NCBI RefSeq assembly: GCF_003065425.1
Contig: NZ_CP026949.1
Coordinates: 2,418,001-2,482,000, forward strand
Reading direction: 5' to 3'
Origin: Mycetocola zhujimingii
GTDB taxonomy: Bacteria; Actinomycetota; Actinomycetes; Actinomycetales; Microbacteriaceae
Length of the DNA stretch: 64,000 nucleotides
The notes below the pieces were generated by a model. It searched no databases and was not told the origin of the DNA. It saw only the letters and a list, made by a program, of their open reading frames with translations. Below are positions 36,020 through 45,279 of the stretch, piece by piece. The position numbers and the translations under genes were made by a program. The stretch's first letter is position 1. Every line of letters begins with the position of its first letter.

Positions 36020-36721
36020 CTACTTCTCCAGCAGCGTGTAGATATACCCGGTCACCACGGTGACTAACAGCTCCGGCGCGTCGTCTTTCGGCGCCATCGA
36101 CAGTTGCGTCGCCATGAACAAGCGAGGCCCGTGCTGCAGCTTGTCAACAAACGACCGCACGCCGTCACGATCGCCCTGCACGTTCACCGTGATCGGAATC
36201 GCCACAAAGTTCTCAGCGGAGATGCGAGCATCGGTGATGACCGTGGGAGTTTCAGGCCCTTCTGGTTCGGATGCCGCGGCATCCGTTTCAGCAGCTTCGT
36301 CGCCTTCCGCAGCTTCCTCGCCTGAATCCTCAGCCGGAGCCTCCGCCGGAGGCGGGGCAATCGACGTTTCCGGAGCCGTGTATTCGATCGCCTCGGCCAC
36401 CGTGAGGGACGTAACCGTCGTCCCGCTCTCAGCTGCCAGAGTGTCGAGCTGGGTCAGAAACGCAGGAAGATCTCCGTCTGCAGGGATCGAGCTTCGCAAA
36501 CCAGCAAGCTCAGCCCGCAGCGCATCGATGCTCTCAAAGTCGCCTTTCAGTTTGGCGATCGTCTGAACGGTCGCGTCGTTCTGCGCTTCCACAGAAACCC
36601 GCTGCTCGTCGGCGGCGGCCTTCGCCTGCAGTTGCGGGTCAACACCGACGAACCACCCCATCGCGAGGATGCCGACCATAACGACGGCGAGGCCGAGGAC
36701 CCAGAGCTTGTACTTGTCCAT
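36020..36721 (-). CDS. pilO: type IV pilus inner-membrane protein PilO-like
   Basis: 233 residues. One N-terminal membrane helix (about 6-27) is followed by a short coiled coil (40-75) and a ferredoxin-like periplasm-side domain. An acidic low-complexity insert (about 120-160) interrupts it. PilO forms a heterodimer with PilN that links the PilM ring to the pilus machine. It comes two bases after pilN and ends the leftward pilus operon as visible here. Sequence similarity is weak and the call rests on topology and the pilM-pilN-pilO order. Confidence 0.85.
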   Translation of the reverse strand: MDKYKLWVLGLAVVMVGILAMGWFVGVDPQLQAKAAADEQRVSVEAQNDATVQTIAKLKGDFESIDALRAELAGLRSSIPADGDLPAFLTQLDTLAAESGTTVTSLTVAEAIEYTAPETSIAPPPAEAPAEDSGEEAAEGDEAAETDAAASEPEGPETPTVITDARISAENFVAIPITVNVQGDRDGVRSFVDKLQHGPRLFMATQLSMAPKDDAPELLVTVVTGYIYTLLEK

Positions 36722-36723
36722 AA

Positions 36724-37470
36724 CTACTCGCCACCCTCACCGTTCGCAGCATCGCCGGAGTCGTCAGCATCCGCGTCAACTTCTCCATCGGCCTCCGCGT
36801 TCGGATCAACCTTCTGGTCCTCAGGCACGTAACGCTGTGACCACGCGCCCTCACCGATGTGCATGGTCACGACGGTCTTGTACAACCCGGTCTCCTCCTC
36901 GAGGGTGATCGAGTCAGGATTCGCATCGGTATACCCCGGCAGTTTCGACAGGGCAACGAGCCACGCGTCAGTATCCGGCAACGCAACAGTCGCCGCCCCG
37001 AATGTCAGCGTCGCCACCCTCATGCCCTGCAGCGGTGCACTCGGCTGTCCATAATCAACAAGAGGCGACGCCCCGTCGATCGCGATCTCGACAACAAGAA
37101 CGTTTGGGGGCAGGGTCGCCTCGATCTGGTCGATGTACGCCTTCCAGTCGATCTCCGTCGCCGATCCGACCATCTGGCCGGCCTTCACTGTGGCGAGCGC
37201 ATCCTGCACGACGCGCACATCCGCATACTTCTGCTGCTCGAGCAGCAGCTCCGCCGTACGGTTCTGCTCGGCCTGCAACTGGATTTGCGCGGTAAGCGCG
37301 AAGTAGAACGACGTCCCGGTCGCAACAAACACGAGCAGAACAACTCCGAGCGTTGCGTAGATCATCGAGCGCATGCCCCGCTTGCCGCGGTGCACAGCCC
37401 GGATCTCGAGCGGCAACAGGTCCGCCCGCGGCACTCCTCCAATTACCAGCGACTCTGTACTCTTGCTCAT
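36724..37470 (-). CDS. pilN: type IV pilus assembly protein PilN
   Basis: 248 residues with a cytoplasmic N-terminus containing the conserved PilM-binding segment (ADLLPLEIRAVHRGK). A single membrane helix (about 38-60), a coiled coil and an external domain follow. The C-terminal 30 residues are acidic. The ATG overlaps the pilM stop (ATGA). Partner of PilM and PilO. Confidence 0.88.
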   Translation of the reverse strand: MSKSTESLVIGGVPRADLLPLEIRAVHRGKRGMRSMIYATLGVVLLVFVATGTSFYFALTAQIQLQAEQNRTAELLLEQQKYADVRVVQDALATVKAGQMVGSATEIDWKAYIDQIEATLPPNVLVVEIAIDGASPLVDYGQPSAPLQGMRVATLTFGAATVALPDTDAWLVALSKLPGYTDANPDSITLEEETGLYKTVVTMHIGEGAWSQRYVPEDQKVDPNAEADGEVDADADDSGDAANGEGGE

Positions 37471-38516
37471 GCTTTGCTCCCCAGCGCGAGTCCGAGAGCC
37501 ACGAGAATCGAAGCCTGGCGCTCGCGCAATTCGTCCGCGTTGAATGATTTCCCCAACGCGATGCCCGCATACGGGTCTGCCTGGATCACGCGCGTGCGCG
37601 TCAATTCGGCGAGCGCGTCAGGCAGCCCGCCGAGGTTCGCTCCCCCGCCCGTGAGCAGGATGCGGTCGACGGATGCCTCCGGCCGCGACTGGCTGAAATA
37701 CTCCAGCGTATTGCGCGCGCTGATCAGCAGTTCACTCGTCACCTCGTTGATGATTTCCATCGGGTACTGGTATTGCGGGTCGTCGACACTCGTCCGAAGG
37801 CCGAGCCCGCGTTTGAGTCCGTCGGCCTGCTCCGGGGTGGTCTCCAGCCGCTGCGCAAGCGCCGTGGTGAGGTCATCGCCACCCGCAGGGATGATGCGCA
37901 GGAACTGCGGCACCCCGTTCGTCGCAATAACGATGGTGGTGGCGGATGCTCCGATGTCGACGATCGCGACGGTCCCGTTCGCCTGGTCCCCACGAAGCAG
38001 GACCCGGGCAAGGGCGAACGGAATGAGGTCGACTTCTTTCGTGGTCAACCCTGACTTCTCGACCGCGCGGACGTTTCCCATAACGGCTTCCTTGATCGAC
38101 GCGATGAGCAGCCCGTGCACAACGGGGCCCGTGTCTGACTGGCCTTCGGAGACGGGATAAAAGTCGAGCATGGCGTCGGCCACCGGAACCGGCAGCAGTT
38201 CCTGCACCTGGAACGGGAGGGCTTCGCGGATCCGTTCCTGTGACATCCGCGGCAGGGTCAGGTCTCGAGCGAGCACCCGCTGGTTGCCCATGCCGATCAC
38301 CACGTTCTTGCTCTTGAACCCGCCGGTCGACCACAGCCGTTTGAGCACGGATGACACGGTGCTCGGCTCGATCACCTCACCCCGGTTCACCGCCCCCGTC
38401 GGCAGCGGAAGCTCGTGAAAGCGCAGGAGAGTGGGGCGCGCCTTATCGGCATCTTTCAGCTCGACGGCGCGGATAGCGACGCTACCGATGTCGATACCCA
38501 CGATTGTTGCTGACAT
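37467..38516 (-). CDS. pilM: type IV pilus assembly protein PilM (actin-like ATPase)
   Basis: 349 residues with an actin/FtsA-like fold: GIDIGSVAIRAVEL (phosphate 1), VAIVDIGASATTIVI (phosphate 2) and ILLTGGGANLGGLPDAL (adenosine motif). Cytoplasmic. It binds the N-terminus of PilN and couples motor and alignment complexes. AGAGGAGAAGC precedes ATG 38516. Confidence 0.95.
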   Translation of the reverse strand: MSATIVGIDIGSVAIRAVELKDADKARPTLLRFHELPLPTGAVNRGEVIEPSTVSSVLKRLWSTGGFKSKNVVIGMGNQRVLARDLTLPRMSQERIREALPFQVQELLPVPVADAMLDFYPVSEGQSDTGPVVHGLLIASIKEAVMGNVRAVEKSGLTTKEVDLIPFALARVLLRGDQANGTVAIVDIGASATTIVIATNGVPQFLRIIPAGGDDLTTALAQRLETTPEQADGLKRGLGLRTSVDDPQYQYPMEIINEVTSELLISARNTLEYFSQSRPEASVDRILLTGGGANLGGLPDALAELTRTRVIQADPYAGIALGKSFNADELRERQASILVALGLALGSKA

Positions 38517-38537
38517 GCTTCTCCTCTTACTTTCTAC

Positions 38538-39392
38538 CTACGCCACGCCGAGCAGCGAGAGATAGGACTTCCATAGCGCGGTGCCAAAGAAAATGCCGGT
38601 CCAGGCGCCGATGAGCATCCATGGCCCGAACGGAATACCGCTCTTGCGGCCCGCCTTGCGCGCGAGCAGGAGCCCGGTCGCGAACAGCCCGCCGAAGAAG
38701 AACGCGGCAAATGCGCCGACAAACAAAGCACCCCAACCGACGAAGCCGAGGTACAGTCCGAGCACACCGGCGAGCTTGACGTCGCCGAATCCCATACCGC
38801 CGGGGTACAGCATCGCCATGAGGAAGTACGCCAACCACAGCGCCGCCATCCCGATACCCGCCCGAATCAGCGAGTCAAAATCCGAATTCAGGATGCCGAC
38901 GGCCGCCAGCAAAACTCCGCCGACGAGGTAGCTCGGCAAGACGACTGCGTTGGGAAGCTTGTGCGTATCCAGGTCGATCAGCGCGAGAGCGACGCTGACG
39001 CCCGCAAGCCAGAGAAAAGCGACGAGCACGAGCACGTTCGCGACGATGCCGCTGGTCGAGGTCGCAGACGCGCTGGAATACAGCCACCACCACACGGCAA
39101 CGACAGCGAAGAAGACACCGACGCCTGCTTCCACGAGCGGGTACCGCGCCGAGATGGGCTCTTTGCAGCTCCGGCACTTGCCCCGGAGCGCGAGCCATGA
39201 CAGCACAGGCACGTTGTCGTACGGCTTGATTTCGGAGCCGCACCCCGGGCACGCGCTCGGTGGCGCGACGACGGACATGCCGTTCGGCACGCGGTAGACG
39301 ACCACGTTGAGGAAGGAGCCGACGAGGAGGCCGAAAATGCCGACCGCGACAGCGAGAAACGTCAGCGGAATGCTGAACTCGGCGGGGGTCAT
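38538..39392 (-). CDS. pilD: prepilin peptidase / N-methyltransferase
   Basis: 284 residues and about eight membrane helices. The N-terminal zinc-type tetracysteine loop (CPGC and CRSC) and both catalytic aspartate motifs (LIDLDTHKLPN and GMGFGDVKLAG) are present, so it should cleave and methylate the prepilins encoded upstream. It overlaps the upstream gene's stop by four bases. Confidence 0.97.
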   Translation of the reverse strand: MTPAEFSIPLTFLAVAVGIFGLLVGSFLNVVVYRVPNGMSVVAPPSACPGCGSEIKPYDNVPVLSWLALRGKCRSCKEPISARYPLVEAGVGVFFAVVAVWWWLYSSASATSTSGIVANVLVLVAFLWLAGVSVALALIDLDTHKLPNAVVLPSYLVGGVLLAAVGILNSDFDSLIRAGIGMAALWLAYFLMAMLYPGGMGFGDVKLAGVLGLYLGFVGWGALFVGAFAAFFFGGLFATGLLLARKAGRKSGIPFGPWMLIGAWTGIFFGTALWKSYLSLLGVA

Positions 39393-41179
39393 GGGGTCGA
39401 CCCGTCAGCGTTGAATGCCGTGCCAACACTTCCGATCTGACTGACACCGTACGTCGTCGACGTCGGCGAAAGAAACTTGGGTGGTGCCGTCGTTCGCAGT
39501 CGTCGGTCATAGTGGTAGCTCTTGTCATAGCCGGAGCTGCCCGTAGTCGCCACAGGCCCACGGAATACTTGCGCGATGGCGCCATTCACCGTGAGCGTGC
39601 CGCGCTTACTTGAGCCCTTGTCGTAGTTTTGAACAGAGAACGAGTTCGTCACGGCGAGGAGTGCAGCATTGATCGTCCGATCCTGCCCCAGTGCGAACTT
39701 CGACCTTTCACAGGTCGTGGTGTACCTCCCGTTCCTCACTTCATATTGGGTGCACTCGATCGGGTTCCAGACCCAGATCGCGTTGGCGACCAGGCCCAGA
39801 ATGTCCGTCCCGGCATCCGTATAGGTGAGATCGCCCACGACGTAGGCATAGTTTTGCGCAGCGATCGTCATGGCCCCTTTGAGCTGTCCGGCCACGTAAA
39901 CGTCACCGTTGCGGCACCCATAGTGGGCGGGCTTAACGGCCGCGGGCGCAACCTCGTTTTTCATCGGGTACTGGGAGACGGTGCTGTCTGACGAGAACAC
40001 CCATCCGCCTTTCGTCGTGTTGGAATCCCCGTTGGAGCACACAAAATTCGCCGGATAGGTACCCGGCTGGGTGTAGTTCTTGTCGGTGTCGACAGACGGC
40101 ACACTTTGCACGTAAAGGAGGTTCTGATCGACGACATCGATAGTCGCGCCTGTGGCCGACCCCAGCCCACCGGGTTCTGTTCCGGGCCTTCCGCATTGGT
40201 CCGGGTTAGATCCGACCGCGGAGTCGTCACCGGCGGTGTTCGTGAATTGCGTGTATGGCGACTTAACCGTCATCTTGCCCGTCGCCCCGTTGAGGGAAAT
40301 CTGGGTGGGTCCGGTGTAGAGGCATCCAGGCCTGGGGACGTCCTGCTTCAGGTCGGACCGCGTCTCGCGTTTCATTTCCGCGTTCGTGGGCGGCATCCCG
40401 ATGGTCTGGCTGGTCTTCGGGGCACCGGCATCGAATACGGGATTCGAGCAGGCATTTTCGTAGTTCTTCGGCGTCTTGTTGTTGGCAGTGGTTATTTCGC
40501 CCTTAAACCGTCCGCACAGCCGGAGCGTGTCGTTCGAGTGCATGGGGCCATCCATGACGTCAGTGGAAGAAAACTGAATGGTGTCGCACGAGTTCCCTGC
40601 CTTCCAGCTGTAGGTCGGTGTGCAGCTTTTACCACCCTGGCTCGGATCTCTGACTTCGTAGTCGGTGAAATACAAGAAGTCGATAAAACCCTTCTGCTTG
40701 AGATCGGCGACTACGGTCCTGGTCGCCGTCCCGACCCGCCCGGTTGAACGAATGGTTAGCACCCCGTTCGCCGTGTATTTCGAATTGTCGACCTCGTAGC
40801 GAAAAGAGGCTCGATCGTCGCTACCGGGAACTGTGCCCCACGTTCCGGCGACTCCGCTGCCGAAGGCCGGATTCTCCGGACTCGTCGGAAGAGTGACGGT
40901 GCTTCCGGAGGCCGACGAAAAAGCGGATGCTGGATTGCCGTACTTGCTGTACGTGCTGTCGTTTGCGAGCCGGTTCTGGTATTCGTCGACCCCCGCGTAC
41001 GCCGCTGCAAGGGCAGCATTCCAGTCTTCGCTCGACTTCGAGCTACGCGCGCCGCTGACGGCGATAGTGACGGCTGTCGTCGCCACCATCATCATCACCG
41101 CTCCCAAGACGATGACCATGACGAGGGCTGCTCCGCTTTCTCCCCTGAGCCGCAAGAATCGGCCGACGGCATGTCTCAT
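39389..41179 (-). CDS. PilX-like pilus-associated protein
   Basis: 596 residues. The N-terminus (RGESGAALVMVIVLGAVMM) is a type III signal-like hydrophobic helix resembling PilX, without the Glu5 of true pilins. The large external part has several cysteines (possible disulfides) and Ser/Thr/Gly-rich regions with no recognised domain. It probably joins the pilus tip as a minor component. Coupled to its neighbours by 4-bp ATGA overlaps at both ends. Confidence 0.85.
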   Translation of the reverse strand: MRHAVGRFLRLRGESGAALVMVIVLGAVMMMVATTAVTIAVSGARSSKSSEDWNAALAAAYAGVDEYQNRLANDSTYSKYGNPASAFSSASGSTVTLPTSPENPAFGSGVAGTWGTVPGSDDRASFRYEVDNSKYTANGVLTIRSTGRVGTATRTVVADLKQKGFIDFLYFTDYEVRDPSQGGKSCTPTYSWKAGNSCDTIQFSSTDVMDGPMHSNDTLRLCGRFKGEITTANNKTPKNYENACSNPVFDAGAPKTSQTIGMPPTNAEMKRETRSDLKQDVPRPGCLYTGPTQISLNGATGKMTVKSPYTQFTNTAGDDSAVGSNPDQCGRPGTEPGGLGSATGATIDVVDQNLLYVQSVPSVDTDKNYTQPGTYPANFVCSNGDSNTTKGGWVFSSDSTVSQYPMKNEVAPAAVKPAHYGCRNGDVYVAGQLKGAMTIAAQNYAYVVGDLTYTDAGTDILGLVANAIWVWNPIECTQYEVRNGRYTTTCERSKFALGQDRTINAALLAVTNSFSVQNYDKGSSKRGTLTVNGAIAQVFRGPVATTGSSGYDKSYHYDRRLRTTAPPKFLSPTSTTYGVSQIGSVGTAFNADGSTP

Positions 41180-41883
41180 TCTGCACTGACCTCTCCGAGG
41201 TTAGGTACGCCGACGATGTTCTCAAGTTCGATGATCTGCCCCTTCGCGCCGCCCTCGGCTTCGACGCGCATCGTGATCAATACCGAACGGACTTTTCCGA
41301 GGTTCGGAGCTGACAATTGATTCCCGGCGCTCATCTCGATCGGATTCCTCTTCTCGTCGAGATAGGTGAAGAGAGGCCGCTCCTCGTCTTTCGGGATGAG
41401 CAACGAACCACTGAGGTTCCGAGAAGTCATCGCGGCGTCTGCCGGCCAGGAGAAATATCCGTCTGTCACCTTTGCCGTCCACCGTTGTTCTATGAGCTGG
41501 CGCTTGGCATTAACTGTGAACTTCACTTTCACCGGAGAGAGCGACAAACCAGACCCGCCCAGAATCGAATGGATCGTCAAGGATTCGGGGCCTCCAGCAA
41601 CGAAGGCCGCGAGGGGGATGATGTTGTTCTTCACGGGAACAGTCGAACCGTTTCGAATAACGAGAGCCAGATCATTCATCGCATTGGACGCCGTCTTACT
41701 ACTGGCGTCGATTCCCCGGCTCATGGTCGCGGCATTGGTCAAGCTGATGAGGAGGGCGGCGACGACGGTGGTCACTATGGATAACAGCACCATCGCGATG
41801 ATGAGTTCGATGAGAGAAATCCCGCGATCACGCTCGGCCGCCGCGCGCGCGGCGAGGACAGCGACTCGCTTTCTGCTGGTCAT
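41176..41883 (-). CDS. minor prepilin, PilW-like
   Basis: 235 residues with a class III prepilin signal, DRG followed by ISLIELIIAMVLLS. Glu5 is present. A basic 20-residue leader precedes the cleavage site. ATG 41883 overlaps the upstream stop by one base. A GTG at 41886 directly before it would add one residue. The rest is a beta-rich external domain. Should be processed by the PilD encoded two genes on. Confidence 0.88.
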   Translation of the reverse strand: MTSRKRVAVLAARAAAERDRGISLIELIIAMVLLSIVTTVVAALLISLTNAATMSRGIDASSKTASNAMNDLALVIRNGSTVPVKNNIIPLAAFVAGGPESLTIHSILGGSGLSLSPVKVKFTVNAKRQLIEQRWTAKVTDGYFSWPADAAMTSRNLSGSLLIPKDEERPLFTYLDEKRNPIEMSAGNQLSAPNLGKVRSVLITMRVEAEGGAKGQIIELENIVGVPNLGEVSAE

Positions 41884-43295
41884 CACGGGAGCGCCGTGCG
41901 CGGATCGAGAGTGAACGTCTTCGAGCCGGGCGGCGGCGGCGTCGAGGTGCGAACGGTCACCCGCGTTGTGTCGAGGGCCGTGGGATTAGTCCCGTTGGAC
42001 CTCGGACTCGTATACAACTTCCAGGTGCCAAACGGCAGACCCACCGTTACTGTCTTATTCGTGCCCTGCGGAATCACCGTGTCTCCGAAAGAATATGTGA
42101 CGGCATCCGTGCAGGCGGGCTGGCCACTGGCCGACACTTCCGGCGTCGTGATTCTCTCGGCGAAGAGGTACCGCTGTTCGGAATCTCCGGTGATGGAGAC
42201 CACGCCGATGGGTACCGTAATAGCAGTGCTCGCCGGCGGCTTGGCCGCGACGAGGTTCGGCAGTTGCCCTACTCGCGGCGGCGTGGCGGTCTCGTCGTCG
42301 ACCCAGGAGGTGGGATCGACGACCATACACGATTCCTTTGCCGCGGGCGCACCCGCTTCCTCAATCGTTTCGGGCATGAATGCGCCCGCGATCATTTGGT
42401 ACCCAGCGCCGGCTGGAAAGAGGTTCATCGTCGACGACAGCGCTCGCACTACGGGAGGGCCTCCGCCGAGCACGCTGACCTCCATGTTTGTTGGGATCTT
42501 GATGGCGCCCGGCAAGGGCGCAGCCGGAGTGGGCGTGGCGGCATACGTGACGGAGTATCTCGCGGCGGCGTCATACGCGAACGACGCCGACGTCGATTGG
42601 CCCTTCAGCACGGTGACGACGCTCTCAGGGGTGGGGTTGTGGAGGTTGTCAACACTCCCCGTCTTCTCGAGCTTGACCGTGTACGTTCCCGGTACGACTT
42701 TGAGCAGGTAGCTGCAGCCGTCGGCGTCGGTCAGCGGAGGAGTCTCTGTGATCGCACCGCCCTCCGAGGTCTGCGTTGCGGTGACCTTCACGTCGGGGGT
42801 CCCCGCGCCGGCAGCGTTCTTCACAGAGACGAGGATCGTGCCCGTTGTGGGTTCATTGATCCTGCTCCCCGGTGTGAGGATGGTGTCCGCCCGAACTTCG
42901 GTCGACATATTCCCTTGCCAGGTAACGGTCACATTGACGCGTTTGTATTGCAGCGCCCCGCCTGCGCTGTCGCAGCGCACATCGGTGCCCGCCGTCGAAA
43001 TCCAGGAGGTCGAACGGTTGATGGTGAAGCGGGTGCCGTCCACTTCCCTCTCATACGTTTCCGTCAGCACGTCGAAGACGTCGTCGAGCGATCTGACGAA
43101 GTCAATGTCACTGGCAGCGAGGTTGGTGGCTACGACCCGCGCGCGCGACCCCGAGGTCGTGGAGAGAACACTCGTGATAGACATCGACACGCCAACGGCG
43201 ATGACCGCGAAGACCATCATCGCAACGAGGAGTTCGATGAGCGTCATGCCGCCTTCGCGACGCTCACTCGGAAAATGAGAACGGATTCGGTGCAC
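41883..43295 (-). CDS. large prepilin-like protein with extra C-terminal domains
   Basis: 470 residues from GTG 43295, with AAGGAGG at ideal spacing. The prepilin signal is EGG followed by MTLIELLVAMMVFA. Unlike a normal minor pilin of about 150-200 residues, it carries about 330 additional residues, including a carboxypeptidase-regulatory-like beta domain (KNAAGAGTPDVKVTA, VVPGTYTVKLEKTG). This suggests a tip adhesin displayed on the pilus. First gene after the pilA terminator. Confidence 0.88.
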   Translation of the reverse strand: MHRIRSHFPSERREGGMTLIELLVAMMVFAVIAVGVSMSITSVLSTTSGSRARVVATNLAASDIDFVRSLDDVFDVLTETYEREVDGTRFTINRSTSWISTAGTDVRCDSAGGALQYKRVNVTVTWQGNMSTEVRADTILTPGSRINEPTTGTILVSVKNAAGAGTPDVKVTATQTSEGGAITETPPLTDADGCSYLLKVVPGTYTVKLEKTGSVDNLHNPTPESVVTVLKGQSTSASFAYDAAARYSVTYAATPTPAAPLPGAIKIPTNMEVSVLGGGPPVVRALSSTMNLFPAGAGYQMIAGAFMPETIEEAGAPAAKESCMVVDPTSWVDDETATPPRVGQLPNLVAAKPPASTAITVPIGVVSITGDSEQRYLFAERITTPEVSASGQPACTDAVTYSFGDTVIPQGTNKTVTVGLPFGTWKLYTSPRSNGTNPTALDTTRVTVRTSTPPPPGSKTFTLDPRTALP

Positions 43296-43349
43296 AGCTA
43301 TCCCTCCTTCGAGTAGGGCGCCTGAGGGGATTGCGGGACGGGTGCATAA

Positions 43350-43386
43350 GGAAAATAAGCGAGGGCGCCGCCTCTCGGCGACGCCC
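43350..43386 (-). terminator. rho-independent terminator after pilA
   Basis: Ten-bp stem (43363-43372 with 43377-43386, one G-U pair), a GAGA loop in the transcript, then a U-rich stretch (43350-43362). It lies 16 bp after the pilA stop and would make the pilin transcript more abundant than the minor-pilin genes beyond it. Confidence 0.8.
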
Positions 43387-43401
43387 CACCCTCTCAAGCT
43401 G

Positions 43402-43875
43402 CTAGCCAGCGGTGGTGCCAGTGCAGGGCCCGGACTCTACTCCCGACGAATCGGTTACGTGGAACTTCTTGCCGTCCGTCCCCGTACGCGCCCCTTCGAT
43501 GCAGAACGCTGGGCTTGCGGAGGTAGGAATCTTCTTCAACGTGAGTGAGCCGGTTTCCTTGCTCTTGGTGAGACCAAGCTTTGCGAGCTCCGCACCAGCC
43601 CCGGTGGTTGCCGCTGGATCCAGCGAGGTGGCCGTGAGTGCAGCCGCGCCATTGGTCTGGTACGCGACAACGGCGATCTTCGCGTTGGTCAGGTCCGACT
43701 GCACAGCGCTGTCCTTGGCATTCTCCTGAACACCCATGTAGATCGGGATGGCGATTGCGGCGAGGACGCCGATGATGATGACGACGATCAGGAGCTCGAT
43801 CAGGGTGAAGCCCTTTTCCTTCTCCTGAATGGCCTTGTAGCGAGCCGCGAGCGCGGCGTTGATGCGAGAAACCAT
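43402..43875 (-). CDS. pilA: type IV major pilin
   Basis: 157 residues from ATG 43875 (MVSRINAALAARY) with AGAAGGA at good spacing. The leader ends KEKG and is followed by FTLIELLIVVIIIGVLAAIA, the classical class III pilin helix with Glu5. The globular domain is small, with two cysteines near the C-terminus that could form the usual D-loop disulfide. Flanked by a 174-bp leader and a terminator, consistent with high, separate expression. Confidence 0.95.
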   Translation of the reverse strand: MVSRINAALAARYKAIQEKEKGFTLIELLIVVIIIGVLAAIAIPIYMGVQENAKDSAVQSDLTNAKIAVVAYQTNGAAALTATSLDPAATTGAGAELAKLGLTKSKETGSLTLKKIPTSASPAFCIEGARTGTDGKKFHVTDSSGVESGPCTGTTAG

Positions 43876-44049
43876 GAGGCTTTCCTTCTGACTAAGCGGT
43901 ACTGATTTATGGGTCGGAAAGCCCGGTGGCCCCCCGTCTCTGACCTTACGTGAAGGAAACACTCAGGTTGGACACGCGAACAGGGGTGACTTGAGCATTT
44001 CGCCACCCCAGAGCGGGGGCGGTTGCACGTTAAGCTGAGTGAATCTCAG

Positions 44050-45279
44050 TTATTGCATCAGTGTGGCGATGTTGAAGACGGGCAGGTACAGCGCGACGAT
44101 CATGCCGCCGACGACGATCCCGAGGAAGGCGATGAGCAGCGGCTCGATCAGCGACGTGAGGCTGTCGGTCATGGTCTGCACCTCCTGGTCATAAAATTCA
44201 GCGATCTTCTCGAGCATCTGCTGCATCGCCCCGGAGTCCTCGCCGACGGCAACCATCTGCACGACCATGGGCGGAAAGACGTCCTCCTCGGCCATCGGGC
44301 CCGCGATCGACTTGCCCTGCCGCACCGAATCCGAGACCTTCTTGAGCGCCTCCTCGATGACATAGTTGCCGGACGTCTCACCGACGATCTGAAGCGACTG
44401 CAGGATCGGCACGCCAGCCCCGATCATGTCTGCGAAGTTGCGCGAAAATCTCGCAACGGCCAGCTTCTTCATGAGCAGGCCGAAGACCGGCATCTTGAGC
44501 TTCAGCGGGTCGAGGAACTTGCGCACACTCTCGTCGTTCTTGTGCGACTTCCACCACGCGGTGCCGGCAATGGCGAGTACGAGGATCAATGGCCCGAGCC
44601 AGATCATTTGCTCGGAGAGCGTGACGAGGATCTGGGTCGGCAGGGGCAGGGTTCCACCCATCCCTTCGAACATGTCCTTGAACACCGGCACGATGAAGAT
44701 GAGCATTCCCGCGACCGCGAGAACCACCATCCCGACAACGACCACCGGGTAGGTCATGGCGCTCTTGATGCTGTTCTTGAGCGCCGCTTCCTTCTCGAAG
44801 TTCGTCGCGACAGTGTCGAGCGCCTTATCGAGGAACCCGCCGGTTTCCCCCGCCTTGACCATGTTGATCATGATCGGCGGGAAATCCTTGTGGTGCTTGC
44901 GCATGGCATCCGACAGCGACGACCCGATCTCCACGTCGTCGCGCACGGTGCCGAGGATCTTCGCCAGAGGCTTCGACTCGGTCTGATCCGCCAGGATCGT
45001 CAGAGTCTTCATGAGCGACAGGCCCGCGCTGGCCATCGTCGACATCTGCCGGCTCATGATCGCGAGGTCCTTGAGCCCGATGCCCTTCGAGAACCCCGGG
45101 ATGGTGATCTCTGTACTCAGCCCCGTGCCATCCGGAGCGGCCTCAATCGAGACCGGTGAGAGTCCCATCGAGCGGAGTCGCGTCGCAACGGCGGACTCGC
45201 TCGATGCCTCGACTTTGCCCTTGACGATCTTGCCCGCTGCGTCTCGTCCCTTGTAGGCATAGGCGAGGGTGGTTGGCAC
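44050..45279 (-). CDS. pilC: type IV pilus platform protein PilC
   Basis: 409 residues, GspF/PilC family with two T2SSF cytoplasmic domains and three membrane helices. Conserved segments include FSRQM-like IMSRQMSTMASAGLSL, AGETGG and VGEDSGAM. GTG start at 45279, immediately after the pilT stop. It anchors the assembly and retraction motors in the membrane. Confidence 0.96.
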   Translation of the reverse strand: MPTTLAYAYKGRDAAGKIVKGKVEASSESAVATRLRSMGLSPVSIEAAPDGTGLSTEITIPGFSKGIGLKDLAIMSRQMSTMASAGLSLMKTLTILADQTESKPLAKILGTVRDDVEIGSSLSDAMRKHHKDFPPIMINMVKAGETGGFLDKALDTVATNFEKEAALKNSIKSAMTYPVVVVGMVVLAVAGMLIFIVPVFKDMFEGMGGTLPLPTQILVTLSEQMIWLGPLILVLAIAGTAWWKSHKNDESVRKFLDPLKLKMPVFGLLMKKLAVARFSRNFADMIGAGVPILQSLQIVGETSGNYVIEEALKKVSDSVRQGKSIAGPMAEEDVFPPMVVQMVAVGEDSGAMQQMLEKIAEFYDQEVQTMTDSLTSLIEPLLIAFLGIVVGGMIVALYLPVFNIATLMQ

